A stretch of DNA of 63,416 nucleotides from an uncultured Lachnospiraceae bacterium (GTDB lineage Bacteria; Bacillota; Clostridia; Lachnospirales; Lachnospiraceae): NCBI GenBank assembly GCA_947176965.1, contig CAMWSU010000006.1:1-63416 (forward strand), written 5' to 3'. Positions within the stretch are counted from its first letter, which is position 1, and each line of letters opens with the position of its first letter. The translations under genes were made by a program, and so were the position numbers. Shown piece after piece: positions 52,973 to 63,112 of the stretch. The notes beneath the pieces were generated by a model, which saw only the letters and a program-made list of their open reading frames with translations, was not told the DNA's origin and searched no databases.

Positions 52973-53686
52973 ATGGAGAAATTTACGGTAAGCCGTTTGG
53001 AGAAAGTCATCGGTTATCATTTTTATAATGAACAGCTCTTGCGGCAGGCGCTCACACACAGCTCCTATGCGAATGAGCGTAAGATCAACCGCTGCAGCGA
53101 TTATGAGCGGCTGGAATTTTTGGGCGATGCGGTGCTGGAGCTTGTGACGAGTGAATTTCTATACCTGCGTTATCCGAAACTTCCCGAGGGGCAGCTCACA
53201 AAGCTGCGTGCATCCATGGTATGCGAACCGGCACTTGCTTACTGCGCAAGGGATTTGGAGCTTGGCAAATATCTTTTTTTAGGAAAAGGAGAGGACGCGA
53301 CCGGCGGGAGAGGGCGCGCCTCCATCACGAGCGATGTGATGGAAGCGATCATCGGCGCAATCTACTTGGACAGCGGTATCACACAGGCAAAGAACTTTAT
53401 CATGCGTTTCATACTAAATGACATTGAGGATAAGCAGCTCTTTTATGACAGCAAGACGATCCTGCAGGAGCAGATTCAAAAGACGCCCGGAGTCGTGCTT
53501 TCCTACGAGCTGGTATCCGAGGAAGGACCGGAGCATGAGAAAGTGTTTGTGGTGCACGCCCTGATCGACGGACAGATCAGAGCACGCGGGCGGGGGCGGA
53601 GTAAGAAAGCAGCGGAGCAGGAGGCCGCCTATCAGGTATTGCTTGAGATGAAAAAAGAAGGAAAGGTTACATTAGAATGTACTTAA
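52973..53686 (+). CDS. rnc: Ribonuclease III
   Basis: Double-strand RNA endonuclease for rRNA and mRNA processing. The 237-residue protein has the signature ERLEFLGDAVLELV, the second catalytic Glu in EAIIGAIYLDSG, and a C-terminal dsRNA-binding domain (ARGRGRSKKAAEQEAAYQVL). It overlaps smc by 10 bases. Confidence 0.96.
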   Translation: MEKFTVSRLEKVIGYHFYNEQLLRQALTHSSYANERKINRCSDYERLEFLGDAVLELVTSEFLYLRYPKLPEGQLTKLRASMVCEPALAYCARDLELGKYLFLGKGEDATGGRGRASITSDVMEAIIGAIYLDSGITQAKNFIMRFILNDIEDKQLFYDSKTILQEQIQKTPGVVLSYELVSEEGPEHEKVFVVHALIDGQIRARGRGRSKKAAEQEAAYQVLLEMKKEGKVTLECT

Positions 53687-56600
53687 AAAGTATCGAGGTA
53701 CAGGGCTTTAAGTCCTTTGCAAATAAGATCGCATTCCGTTTTCACAACGGGATCACGGGAATTGTCGGACCGAACGGATCCGGAAAAAGTAATGTTGCGG
53801 ATGCCGTGCGCTGGGTGCTCGGAGAACAGCGGATCAAGCAGCTTCGCGGCGCGTCCATGCAGGACGTCATTTTTTCGGGGACGGAGACAAGGAAAGCGCT
53901 GGGGTTTGCCTATGTCGCGATCACACTGGACAACACCGATCACCAGTTAGCGATCGATTATGATGAGGTGACGGTCGCAAGAAGACTGTATCGTTCGGGC
54001 GAGAGCGAATATCTCATTAACGGCGCACCGTGCCGCCTGAAGGACGTGAATGAATTGTTCTATGACACGGGTATCGGCAAAGAGGGCTATTCCATCATCG
54101 GACAGGGACAGATCGATCAGATCTTAAGCGGAAAGCCGGAGGATCGGCGCGAACTGTTTGACGAGGCGGCGGGAATCGTAAAATTCAAACGCCGTAAGCT
54201 GACTGCGCAGAAAAAACTTGCCGATGAGCAACAGAATCTGGTGCGCGTCAATGATATTCTCTCGGAGCAGGAAAAGCAGCTTGAGCCGCTTGAGAAGCAG
54301 TCTGAAAAAGCAAAGGTCTACTTGCGCAAAAGAGAGGAACTCAAAAACTATGACGTGAACGTCTTTTTGTTAGAGAATCAGCGCGTGCGGGAGCAGCTTA
54401 CCGACGTAGGTGAGAAGTACGAGATCGCAAGCGGCGATCTTGCGCAGACGAGCGAACGCCACGAAAAGATCAAAAGCGAATATGAGCAGATCGAGCAGAC
54501 GATCGAGGAGCTCAATGCGGCGATCGAGGAGGAGAGAACGTCCTTAACGGATACTTCCGTGATGCGCGGAAAGCTTGAGGGCGAGATCAATGTCTTAAAA
54601 GAGCAGATTCATTCAGCGGAGGGAAATAAGACCCATTTCCAGACAAGAATGGACAGTTTAAACGAGGACATCCGCTTAAAAAATGTGGAGAAGGAATCCG
54701 TTCTGACCGACAAAAAGAACATTGACGATAAGCTTGCGGAGACGGTAGACGCACGCGATCGCGCGCGGGAGGAGCTGCTTTCCACCCAAAACCGCATTGA
54801 GGAGTTAAACAGCGGCATTGAAACGGATAAAAATACGATCATACAGGCGTTGAACGAGCGCGCGACGATCAAGACGCAGCTCGGACGCTTGGACTCCATG
54901 ATGGAGCAGGTGCAGATCAGAAAGGCGGAATTAAACAGCAGGCTGCTGCGCGCACGCTCCGACGAGGAGGAGCAGGACGCCGCCATCAAGGAGCTGGAGG
55001 CGGAGTTTGAGCGGGTAACGGAACAGATCACCGCGCTCAATCAGGACAAGAAGCGCATGGAATCTCGCGCAGAGGAGATCAAGGGCGAGCTTGCAGGAAC
55101 GGACGCGAAGCTTAGGGAGGCGCAGGAGCAGTATCATAAAGAGAAATCCAAGCTTGACGCTATCATGAACTTAACGGAGCGCTATGAGGGCTATGGAAAC
55201 AGCATCCGCCGTGTGATGGAATGCAAAGAGAAAGAAAAAGGCATTATCGGCGTCGTTGCCGATATTATTAAAGTGGATAAAAAGTACGAGACGGCGATCG
55301 AGACGGCGCTTGGCGGAAATATCCAGAATATCGTGACGGATGATGAGGAGACGGCAAAACGTATGATCGCGTTCTTGAAGGAGAACCGATTCGGGCGGGC
55401 GACATTTCTGCCGCTCACAAGCATCACAAAGCCGCAGGAGTTCAAAAATCCTGGGGCATTGAACGAAACGGGTGTCGTCGGGATGGCGGATGAACTGGTA
55501 CATACGGACGCCCGCTACCGCAATGTCGCGAAGTCCATGCTGGGAAGAATTCTGGTCGTTGACAATGTGGATCATGCAGTCAAAATCGCGAGAAAGTTTG
55601 ACTATGGCATCCGTATGGTGACAATCGAAGGCGAGCTGCTCGTGCCGGGCGGTGCCATCAGCGGAGGCGCTTTTAAGAACAATTCCAATCTGCTCGGAAG
55701 ACGGCGCGAGATGGACGAACTGGAAAAGAAGGTTGCGGACTTAAACGCGCAGGTGGAGCATTGCTTAGGAAAGATCGACAGCATCAAGCAGGAGCGGAAC
55801 GGAATCCGCGCCGATCTGGAAAATATCAAGAACCGCATACAGGAAATGTTTATCGAGCAGAACACGGCGCGTCTAAATGTGATCAAGGCACAGGAGCGCA
55901 GAGAGGAGACCGAAAAGGATTTCGGCGCGTTAAAGGATGAACAGGGCGATATAGAGGAAAAGTTCGAAGACATTGCAAAAGAGAAAGAGACAGCGTCTAA
56001 GCGGCTTACCGATTCCGAGGAGCTTGAGCGGTCGCTGACTGAAAAAATCAATGAGTCGCAGCTCATTTTGGAGGAAATACGGGTAAGCGAGAGCGAGCAG
56101 GCGGCAGGCGTATCCGAGTGGGATGTGGAAGTACAGAAGCTGTTACAGCGTCAGGAATTCGTTCAGCAGAACGTGGACCGTATTGATGGCGAACTGATAC
56201 GCTTAGAGGGCGATCTTGCACAGATCCGTGAGGGACTCCGCAGCAATGATGAAAATGTGGCGCAGAAACGGGAGAGCATCGAGCAGATCAAACAGACGAT
56301 CGAGGCGTCCCATACGGCACAGAGCGAGACCGAGAAGAAACTGAAAGAAGATACAGAGCGGCGTGAGGAATTGAGTGCAAAACAGAAAAATTTCTTCAGC
56401 GAGCGCGAGGAATTGTCTGCGCGGATTAATGCGCTGGATAAAGAGGTTTACCGCTTAAACGCACAGAAAGAACGTTTGGAGGAATCCATCGAAACACAGA
56501 TCAATTACATGTGGGACGAGTACGAGATCACATTGAGCGACGCAGCCGGACTGCGCGACGAGGCGCTGACCGATCTGGCCGCCATGAAAAAAGAGATCAC

Positions 56601-57237
56601 GCGCTTAAAAGATGAGATCCGCAAGCTCGGCGATGTCAATGTCAACGCAATCGAGGATTACAAGAACCTGTCGGAGCGTTATAATTTCCTGAAAACGCAG
56701 CATGATGATCTTGTAGAGGCGGCAAAGACCCTAGAGAATATCATCGAAGAACTGGATACCGCCATGCGCACGCAGTTTAAGGAAAAATTCGGTGACATCT
56801 GCCGGGAATTCGACAAGGTATTCAAAGAGCTGTTCGGCGGCGGGAAGGGCGAACTGGAGCTTCAGGAGGATGAGGATATTCTGGAGGCAGGTATCCGTAT
56901 CATCGCGCAGCCGCCCGGAAAAAAACTGCAAAATATGATGCAGATGTCCGGCGGAGAGAAAGCACTGACGGCGATCGCGCTGCTGTTTGCGATCCAGAAC
57001 TTAAAACCGTCCCCGTTCTGTCTGCTGGATGAGATTGAGGCGGCGCTCGATGAGAATAACGTCGGACGGTTTGCAAAATACTTACATAAGCTGACTAAGC
57101 ATACGCAGTTTATCGTGATCACTCACAGGCGCGGTACGATGGAAAAGGTGGACCGACTGTACGGCATCACGATGCAGGAAAAAGGAATTTCTGCGCTTGT
57201 CAGCGTCAATCTGATCGACAAGGAGCTGGATGAATGA
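53677..57237 (+). CDS. smc: Chromosome segregation ATPase SMC
   Basis: The 1186-residue condensin subunit. N-terminal Walker A GPNGSGKSNVADAVRWVLGE, two long coiled-coil regions (about residues 170-500 and 660-1000), a hinge domain (GVVADIIKVDKKYETAIETA onward, about 520-640) and the C-terminal signature MQMSGGEKALTAIALLFAIQ with Walker B FCLLDEIEAALD. It overlaps rnc and ftsY, so the three are coupled. Confidence 0.97.
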   Translation: MYLKSIEVQGFKSFANKIAFRFHNGITGIVGPNGSGKSNVADAVRWVLGEQRIKQLRGASMQDVIFSGTETRKALGFAYVAITLDNTDHQLAIDYDEVTVARRLYRSGESEYLINGAPCRLKDVNELFYDTGIGKEGYSIIGQGQIDQILSGKPEDRRELFDEAAGIVKFKRRKLTAQKKLADEQQNLVRVNDILSEQEKQLEPLEKQSEKAKVYLRKREELKNYDVNVFLLENQRVREQLTDVGEKYEIASGDLAQTSERHEKIKSEYEQIEQTIEELNAAIEEERTSLTDTSVMRGKLEGEINVLKEQIHSAEGNKTHFQTRMDSLNEDIRLKNVEKESVLTDKKNIDDKLAETVDARDRAREELLSTQNRIEELNSGIETDKNTIIQALNERATIKTQLGRLDSMMEQVQIRKAELNSRLLRARSDEEEQDAAIKELEAEFERVTEQITALNQDKKRMESRAEEIKGELAGTDAKLREAQEQYHKEKSKLDAIMNLTERYEGYGNSIRRVMECKEKEKGIIGVVADIIKVDKKYETAIETALGGNIQNIVTDDEETAKRMIAFLKENRFGRATFLPLTSITKPQEFKNPGALNETGVVGMADELVHTDARYRNVAKSMLGRILVVDNVDHAVKIARKFDYGIRMVTIEGELLVPGGAISGGAFKNNSNLLGRRREMDELEKKVADLNAQVEHCLGKIDSIKQERNGIRADLENIKNRIQEMFIEQNTARLNVIKAQERREETEKDFGALKDEQGDIEEKFEDIAKEKETASKRLTDSEELERSLTEKINESQLILEEIRVSESEQAAGVSEWDVEVQKLLQRQEFVQQNVDRIDGELIRLEGDLAQIREGLRSNDENVAQKRESIEQIKQTIEASHTAQSETEKKLKEDTERREELSAKQKNFFSEREELSARINALDKEVYRLNAQKERLEESIETQINYMWDEYEITLSDAAGLRDEALTDLAAMKKEITRLKDEIRKLGDVNVNAIEDYKNLSERYNFLKTQHDDLVEAAKTLENIIEELDTAMRTQFKEKFGDICREFDKVFKELFGGGKGELELQEDEDILEAGIRIIAQPPGKKLQNMMQMSGGEKALTAIALLFAIQNLKPSPFCLLDEIEAALDENNVGRFAKYLHKLTKHTQFIVITHRRGTMEKVDRLYGITMQEKGISALVSVNLIDKELDE

Positions 57238-58208
57238 GTGAAGAAAAAAAGGGCTTTTTCGGACGCCTGAAAGCGGGACTGACGAAGACGAGAAATTCCA
57301 TCGTACGCGGAATGGATTCGGTGTTCGGCGGTTTTGGCAGTATTGACGACGAGTTTTATGAGGAACTCGAGGAATTGATGATCATGGGCGATATGGGCGT
57401 CAATGCGACATCGGATATTTTGGAACGCTTAAAAAAGCAGGTGAAGGAGCAGCACATCAAGGAGCCGGCGGCATGCCGACAGCTTCTGATCGACAGTATC
57501 TGTGAGCAGATGCAGGTCGGAGAGGCGGCATATGAATTTGAAAATAGGCAGTCGGTTATCATGATCGTCGGTGTGAACGGCGTCGGAAAGACGACTTCGG
57601 TCGGCAAACTGGCGGGACTGCTGAAGGATCAGGGGAAGAAAGTGCTCATTGCGGCGGCGGACACATTCCGCGCGGCAGCAGGAGAACAGCTTTCCGAATG
57701 GTGTGCGCGGGCAGGCGTGGAAATGATCGGAGGCAAGGAGGGCGCAGATCCGGCTTCCGTGATCTACGATGCGGTCAACGCGGCAAAGGCACGTGGCGTA
57801 GATGTGCTGATCTGCGATACGGCGGGGCGGCTTCACAATAAGAAAAATCTGATGGAAGAGCTTCGAAAGATGAACCGCATCATTGACCGGGAGTTTCCGG
57901 ATGCCCATCGTGAAAACTTAGTCGTTTTGGACGGAACCACCGGACAGAATGCGCTGGTGCAGGCGCGCGAATTCGGAGATGTCACGGAGCTTACGGGAAT
58001 TGTTTTGACGAAAATGGACGGGACGGCGAAGGGCGGTATTGCCGTGGCAATCCAGTCCGAGCTCCAGGTACCCGTGAAATATATCGGCGTCGGGGAACAG
58101 ATGGATGATCTGCAGAAATTTCATCCGAATGAATTTGTGGAGGCGCTGTTTGACCGTCCCGAGGCGGAGGCGGCTGCACCGGACACAGCGGAAAACGATT
58201 CGGAGTAG
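57234..58208 (+). CDS. ftsY: Signal recognition particle receptor FtsY
   Basis: SRP receptor GTPase, 324 residues: short N-domain, G1 GVNGVGKTTSVGKLA, DTFRAAAGEQL, G3 DTAGRLHNKKNLMEEL, G4 TKMDGTAKGG and the C-terminal GVGEQMDDLQKFHPNEFVEA. It has the short acidic region usual in Gram-positives. ATGA overlap with smc. Last gene of the plsX operon. Confidence 0.97.
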   Translation: MSEEKKGFFGRLKAGLTKTRNSIVRGMDSVFGGFGSIDDEFYEELEELMIMGDMGVNATSDILERLKKQVKEQHIKEPAACRQLLIDSICEQMQVGEAAYEFENRQSVIMIVGVNGVGKTTSVGKLAGLLKDQGKKVLIAAADTFRAAAGEQLSEWCARAGVEMIGGKEGADPASVIYDAVNAAKARGVDVLICDTAGRLHNKKNLMEELRKMNRIIDREFPDAHRENLVVLDGTTGQNALVQAREFGDVTELTGIVLTKMDGTAKGGIAVAIQSELQVPVKYIGVGEQMDDLQKFHPNEFVEALFDRPEAEAAAPDTAENDSE

Positions 58209-58294
58209 TGAAAGCGGACGGTGAAATACATCGGCGTTATGCAGATTTGTGCTGATGCCCGGATTTACTGACTGAGAGAGGATGGAGGAATACG

Positions 58295-59518
58295 ATGGAA
58301 GCGGAAATGTTGACATTGGAGCGATTTGAGGAGGCATCCGAGATCGTCAAAAAAGTGACGAGCGAGACCAAGCTGGTCTATAGTGATTTTTACAGTAATC
58401 ATACTGGGAATAAGGTGTACTTAAAACCGGAGAACATGCAGTTCACGGGAGCCTATAAGGTGCGGGGCGCTTATTACAAAATGACGACACTCACGGAGGA
58501 GGAACGTGCGCGCGGCATTATCACGGCATCCGCCGGCAATCATGCGCAGGGCGTGGCATATGCGGCACAGTGCTTTGGCGTAAAGGCAGTCATCGTTATG
58601 CCGACGACAACGCCGCTCATCAAGGTAAACAGGACCAAAAGCTACGGCGCGGAAGTCGTACTGCACGGGGACGTGTATGACGAGGCGTGCGCGCGGGCCT
58701 ATGAGCTTGCCGATGAGAAGGGTTATACCTTTATTCATCCGTTCGACGATCTGGCGGTGGCGACCGGACAGGGCACGATCGCAATGGAAATCTTTAAGGA
58801 GCTTCCCGTCGTCGATATGATTTTAGTTCCTATCGGCGGCGGCGGACTGGCAACCGGCGTTTCGACGCTGGCGAAGCTGCTCAATCCCAAGATCAAGGTC
58901 ATCGGCGTGGAGCCTGCGGGCGCAAACTGCATGCAGGTGTCCCTGCAAAAGGATGAGGTGACGACGCTTCCGAAAGTCAATACGATCGCGGATGGTACGG
59001 CAGTGAAGACGCCGGGAGGAAAGCTTTTCCCGTATATAAAAGAAAATTTGGACGATATTATTACAGTGGAAGATGAGGATTTGGTTGTTGCCTTTCTTGA
59101 TATGGTCGAAAATCATAAGATGGTGGTCGAAAATTCCGGTCTTCTCACCGTTGCGGCATTGAAGCAGCTTACCGTGAAAGGAAAAAAAGTTGTATCCATC
59201 TTAAGCGGCGGCAATATGGACGTGATCACCATGTCCTCCGTTGTGCAGCAGGGGCTGATCTTGCGTGACAGGATCTTCACGGTATCGACGCTCCTTCCGG
59301 ATAAGCCGGGCGAGTTAAGCCGGGTGGCGGATGTCATTGCCAAGCTGAACGGAAACGTGATCAAGTTAGAGCACAATCAGTTCGTATCGATCAACCGGAA
59401 TGCTGCCGTGGAGCTGCGCATTACGATCGAAGCGTTCGGTACGGAGCATAAAACGCAGATCATGCAGGCGCTTGAAAAGAACGGATACAGTCCGAAGGCG
59501 GTGCGGACGGTCATTTAA
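58295..59518 (+). CDS. ilvA: Threonine ammonia-lyase (dehydratase)
   Basis: PLP enzyme converting threonine to 2-oxobutyrate. 407 residues: PLP lysine in FTGAYKVRGAYYKM, ASAGNHAQGVAYAA, the phosphate-binding loop VPIGGGGLATGVS, and one C-terminal ACT domain (PDKPGELSRVADVIAKLNGN). The single short ACT domain and length fit the catabolic-type/TdcB-related form, so the symbol ilvA is by general usage. AGGATGGAGG ribosome site. Confidence 0.9.
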   Translation: MEAEMLTLERFEEASEIVKKVTSETKLVYSDFYSNHTGNKVYLKPENMQFTGAYKVRGAYYKMTTLTEEERARGIITASAGNHAQGVAYAAQCFGVKAVIVMPTTTPLIKVNRTKSYGAEVVLHGDVYDEACARAYELADEKGYTFIHPFDDLAVATGQGTIAMEIFKELPVVDMILVPIGGGGLATGVSTLAKLLNPKIKVIGVEPAGANCMQVSLQKDEVTTLPKVNTIADGTAVKTPGGKLFPYIKENLDDIITVEDEDLVVAFLDMVENHKMVVENSGLLTVAALKQLTVKGKKVVSILSGGNMDVITMSSVVQQGLILRDRIFTVSTLLPDKPGELSRVADVIAKLNGNVIKLEHNQFVSINRNAAVELRITIEAFGTEHKTQIMQALEKNGYSPKAVRTVI

Positions 59519-59625
59519 GGGAAACATCGAATGCAGGTGAGGCGGTGAAGGATCGCTTCTCACGAGATAGAAGACCCGTGATAGGACCAAGTAATAGAAA
59601 GCGGTATGAGAGGGAAAAGCGGACT

Positions 59626-60531
59626 ATGGGGAATGAAAAAAATATAAGCGAAAAGAAACGCACGGATCTCATAAAACGGGCGAGAACGGTTTTGCGGAGT
59701 TATTTGATCATAACGCTCGGAACACTGATTTATTCAGCGGGCATCAGCCTGCTTTTAGATCCGAATGACTTGGCGCCCGGCGGTGTGTCCGGTATTTCCA
59801 TTATGTTAAGCCGCTTCACACCACTTACGACAGGTACATGGATTCTGATCATCAATATCCCGCTTTTGGTGATTGGAGGGTGGAAACTCGGCAGAAAATT
59901 TATTATTAAGACCTGCTATGCAACGGTCATGACATCTGTCTTTACCAACCTGCTCGGAGACATACAGCCGATCACGAACGACCTGATCTGTGCGGTCGTT
60001 TTGGGCGGTATTGCGGTCGGCTGCGGTCTTGGTCTGGTATTCCGGGCGGGCGGCACGACGGGCGGCATGGACATTATTGTGAAGCTTTTGCGTCTGAAAT
60101 TTCCGTACTTAAAATCCGGTTCCATTTTTCTGGCGCTCGATATGGTCGTCGTCATCATATCCGGTTTTGTGTTCCAAAATTTAACGCTGGGCGTATATGC
60201 CGGGATCGTTATTGCGCTTGACGCGCGCGTGATGGATGTGATTTTGTACGGGCAGGACGAGGCACGCCTAGTCTATATCATCAGCGACCGGCATGAACAG
60301 ATTGCGGGGCGGCTCATGGCGGAGCTTGATATCGGCGTGACCTATTTAGAGGGAGAGGGCGCGTATACGGAAAAGGATAAAAAAATCATTCTCTGCGCCA
60401 CAAGAAAGCAGCGCTCGCCGGAAGTCATCAATATCGTGAAGGAGGAGGATGAGAGAGCCTTTCTCATCGTATCAAGCGCGAACGAGATTTTCGGAGAGGG
60501 CTATAAGAGTTATTGGACGGAGCAATTATAA
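59626..60531 (+). CDS. YitT family membrane protein
   Basis: A 301-residue protein with five or six N-terminal membrane segments (GTLIYSAGISLLLDPNDLAP, WILIINIPLLVIGGW, AVVLGGIAVGCGLGLVFRAG) and a C-terminal soluble DUF2179 domain (VTYLEGEGAYTEKDKKIILC). YitT proteins are widespread in Firmicutes but their transport or other role is unclear. The start at 59626 follows GAGGGAAAAGC; upstream ATG 59545 is unlikely. Confidence 0.85.
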   Translation: MGNEKNISEKKRTDLIKRARTVLRSYLIITLGTLIYSAGISLLLDPNDLAPGGVSGISIMLSRFTPLTTGTWILIINIPLLVIGGWKLGRKFIIKTCYATVMTSVFTNLLGDIQPITNDLICAVVLGGIAVGCGLGLVFRAGGTTGGMDIIVKLLRLKFPYLKSGSIFLALDMVVVIISGFVFQNLTLGVYAGIVIALDARVMDVILYGQDEARLVYIISDRHEQIAGRLMAELDIGVTYLEGEGAYTEKDKKIILCATRKQRSPEVINIVKEEDERAFLIVSSANEIFGEGYKSYWTEQL

Positions 60532-60543
60532 AGAAATTTGATT

Positions 60544-60588
60544 AATCAGAACCGTTTGAACAATCGACGAAAACGGTTCTGATTTTGT
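60544..60588 (+). terminator. Rho-independent terminator after the YitT gene
   Basis: AATCAGAACCGTTT (60544-60557) pairs with AAACGGTTCTGATT (60571-60584), 14 bp, followed by a T-rich stretch. Confidence 0.88.
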
Positions 60589-60697
60589 ATAAGAAAAACT
60601 TATTATGCATTAGTGAAAATCGAATTGATTGATAAGGTTTTATATCTTAAAATGTAAGTGTAACAATATAAAAAGATATTTAATAGGGAGGAATATT

Positions 60698-61000
60698 GTG
60701 AAAGAACTTATTTTATATTTTTCGAGAGCAGATGAGAATTATTACGGCGGGAGCCTGAAATACATTGAAAAAGGTAACACGGAGGTGGTGGCGGAAAAAG
60801 CGGCAGCCCTTACGGGTGCGGATTTATTCAAAGTGGAACCTGTAAAGCCATATTCGGCAGATTACAATACCTGTATTGAACAGGCAAAGAAAGATTTACA
60901 AAGCGGCGCGCGTCCTGAAGTTGTGGCAATACCGGAAAATATGTCAAAGTATGATTTGATAACAGTCATGTATGCTGGTGGTATAATAGGACTAAATTAA
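60698..61000 (+). pseudogene. Flavodoxin, truncated by a mobile element
   Basis: A GTG start after GGGAGGAATATT. The first 90 or so residues are a flavodoxin-like protein (KELILYFSRADENYYGGSLK, EVVAEKAAALTGADLF, SKYDLITVMY). Instead of the usual GYPNWW-type loop the frame changes to AGGIIGLN and stops at 61000. The true coding match ends near 60970, and the last codons belong to foreign DNA. The FMN loops are lost, so the product is not functional. Confidence 0.75.
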
Positions 61001-61044
61001 GAGAAGCCCAGTAAACATAAGGGTTTGCACTGATTTAGTCCTAT
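60986..61044 (+). repeat. Inverted repeat at the left end of the mobile DNA
   Basis: ATAGGACTAAAT (60986-60997) is the exact reverse complement of ATTTAGTCCTAT (61033-61044), which runs into a T-run. It starts about 15 bases after the flavodoxin similarity ends. It may be an element end structure or a terminator that protects the element. The remaining stretch to the IS (61045-61195) has no gene; I see nothing else in it. Confidence 0.6.
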
Positions 61045-61195
61045 TTTTTTAAGCCCACTTTAGGTCAAGATTAGGACAGCGCTGAACAAAATCGAAAACC
61101 TACGTTACGAAAGTCAGATAATGGTCGATTACTGATACGGTCATTCGAAGGCTTTAAGGAAATGCGAGGTGAAACAAAATAACAAAGATTTAGGT

Positions 61196-62802
61196 AGTGC
61201 CTGCTGATTAGGACTTAAATGCTTTATTTTACTGACTTTTCTGCTCATCAGTTGTATAATATATGCAAGGAAAATGAATTCCCCCATCCGTTTTTCATGC
61301 AGATAACCTTTAAAATATACCAGTAAGGGAGCCAAAAAGCCATGTACAAACCTCTTGATAAGATACAGAACTCATTCTTCGATTTTAACCAGCCGCTCGG
61401 AATGCATATGAATCCTAAAAACAGATGGATTGCTCTGGCGGACCGGATCCCATGGGACGTTTTTGAAGTAAAATACGCAGAACTGTTTCCAAGCAGTACT
61501 GGGAATATAGCGAAACCGCTGCGTATGGCACTCGGTTCACTGATTATCCAGACAAAGTTTCAGTATTCTGACCGCGAGCTCGTGGAACAGATCACGGAAA
61601 ACCCATATCTGCAATACTTCATAGGCCTTCCTGGATATCAGGAAGAACCGCCTTTTGACGCGAGTACACTGGTCCTGTTCCGGAAACGTCTGACGCATGA
61701 GATTATCATGGAGGCGAATGAGTACATGCTGGACCGCCAGGATGATGACAGGACCCCGCCTTCATCAGGTTCCGGAAAAGAAAAGGCCCCCGGGGACAGC
61801 CAGGGAAAACCGGAGAATTGCGGAACATTGATTGTAGATGCCACCTGTGTCCCGGCAAATATCCGCTTTCCCCAGGACACATCCCTGCTGAATGAAGCGA
61901 GGGAGAAACTGGAAACGATTATTTACCGGTTTTGAAAATCGTATGGACTTTCCCTGCCGAGACGGTATATGCGGAAAGCGCGCAAGGAGTATCTGGCTTT
62001 TGCGAAGGCCAGAAAACACAGCAGAAAACAGATCCGCAGAGCGGTAAAGAAGCAGCTTTCCTATGTTCGGAGGGATCTGAAATACCTGGATGGGTACATG
62101 GGCGACGGATATGCGCCATTGAAAAAAGAGATTCCGCTTTTACTGACTATCATGAAACTGTACGAACAACAATTGTACATGTATGAGAACAGAACGCATA
62201 CAGTTGAAAAACGTATCGTGAGCATCCGCCAGCCATGGCTGCGCCCAATCATAAGAGGCAAGGCAAAAGCACCAGTTGAATTTGGGGCAAAGCTGGATCT
62301 AAGCATCGATGAAAACAGTTACGGCCGGATCGAGCACATCTCATTTGAAGCATACAATGAAAGCAGACACCTTCAGGAAGCTGTCGGGAGATACTATGAA
62401 CGCACAGGGCATTATCCGGAGCGTGTACTGGTGGATCAGATCTACCGTACGAGAGAAAACCGGAAGTTCTGTAAAAAGCTGGGAATCCGTATGTCTGGCC
62501 CAAGACTGGAAAGGCCGGGAAAAGCGGAACAGGCAAAAGCTGAAAAGAAACAGGAGTATCAGGACAACAAAGACCGGATTGAGGTTGAACGGGAATTCAG
62601 TGTTGAAAAGCACAGCTATGGACTTGGTTTGATCACTACCAAACTGGAGGGAACCCAGCTTACTTCAATTGCATTATCTGTATTTACAGCGAACCTCTTT
62701 AAAATGCAGAGGAAGGTTCTCTGCGCCCCACTACGTCTTTGGAAATCTTTTTTCGGTAGCATTCCTGTGGTAATGGTATTAGTGGCTTAATCAGCAGGCA
62801 CT
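61196..62802 (+). mobile_element. IS1182-like insertion sequence
   Basis: A 1607-base element bounded by 15-base terminal inverted repeats: AGTGCCTGCTGATTA (61196-61210) and TAATCAGCAGGCACT (62788-62802). A 4-base target duplication AGGT lies on each side (61192-61195 and 62803-62806). The complete ends and duplication indicate a simple insertion that has not moved since. It lies inside other mobile DNA. Confidence 0.88.
61342..62790 (+). pseudogene. IS1182-like transposase with in-frame TGA
   Basis: A DDE-type transposase. The N-terminal half (NPKNRWIALADRIPWDVFEV, PLRMALGSLIIQTKFQYSDR, LIVDATCVPANIRFPQDTSL) ends at TGA 61933-61935. The same frame goes on without loss of similarity (KSYGLSLPRRYMRKARKEYL ... 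LEGTQLTSIALSVFTANLF) to 62790. One nonsense change (for example from CGA or TGG) would explain it. Unless read through, the element cannot move by itself. Confidence 0.85.
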
Positions 62803-62867
62803 AGGTAGAACTAAATTAGCTCTCAAAACGGATATTCCGTTTGTGCAACGCTAATCTGGTCCTACCT
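62803..62867 (+). repeat. Imperfect long hairpin right of the IS
   Basis: The arm 62803-62820 (AGGTAGAACTAAATTAGC) pairs at 15 of 18 positions with 62850-62867, and an inner palindrome (AAACGGATATTCCGTTT) sits in the loop. A T-rich tract follows and then the ribosome site of the next gene, so it may be a leader hairpin or terminator. Confidence 0.6.
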
Positions 62868-62893
62868 TTTGTTTTGAGAAGGAGGATTTACAG

Positions 62894-63112
62894 ATGGGCT
62901 TTACAAAAAGGGAGCTGATTCAGTTCTTAGACGGACTGGTGGAGTTAGCCAGTGAAGAAAACAAGGTAAAAGCAGTATTGGCAAAAGAAAAGTTCCTAAG
63001 TGACTTTGAAAAGACTTACGGATACGAAAAGGAGGTAATCACAGAAGTTTCAAAGCTGCCGCCACACTATATAGTTACTTCAAAACGGGAAATGGTATGG
63101 GAAGGTGTCTGA
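62894..63112 (+). CDS. Small protein of unknown function in mobile DNA
   Basis: A 72-residue, mostly helical protein (GFTKRELIQFLDGLVELASE, VLAKEKFLSDFEKTYGYEKE) with a strong GAAGGAGGATTTACAG ribosome site. The flanking sequence suggests it belongs to an integrative or mobilizable element. I do not recognise a family. Confidence 0.65.
   Translation: MGFTKRELIQFLDGLVELASEENKVKAVLAKEKFLSDFEKTYGYEKEVITEVSKLPPHYIVTSKREMVWEGV

Noticed and set aside
61141-61335. 64-codon minus-strand frame at the left part of the IS
   Set aside because: It spans the IS terminal repeat and both flanking sequences, with no ribosome site or family similarity.
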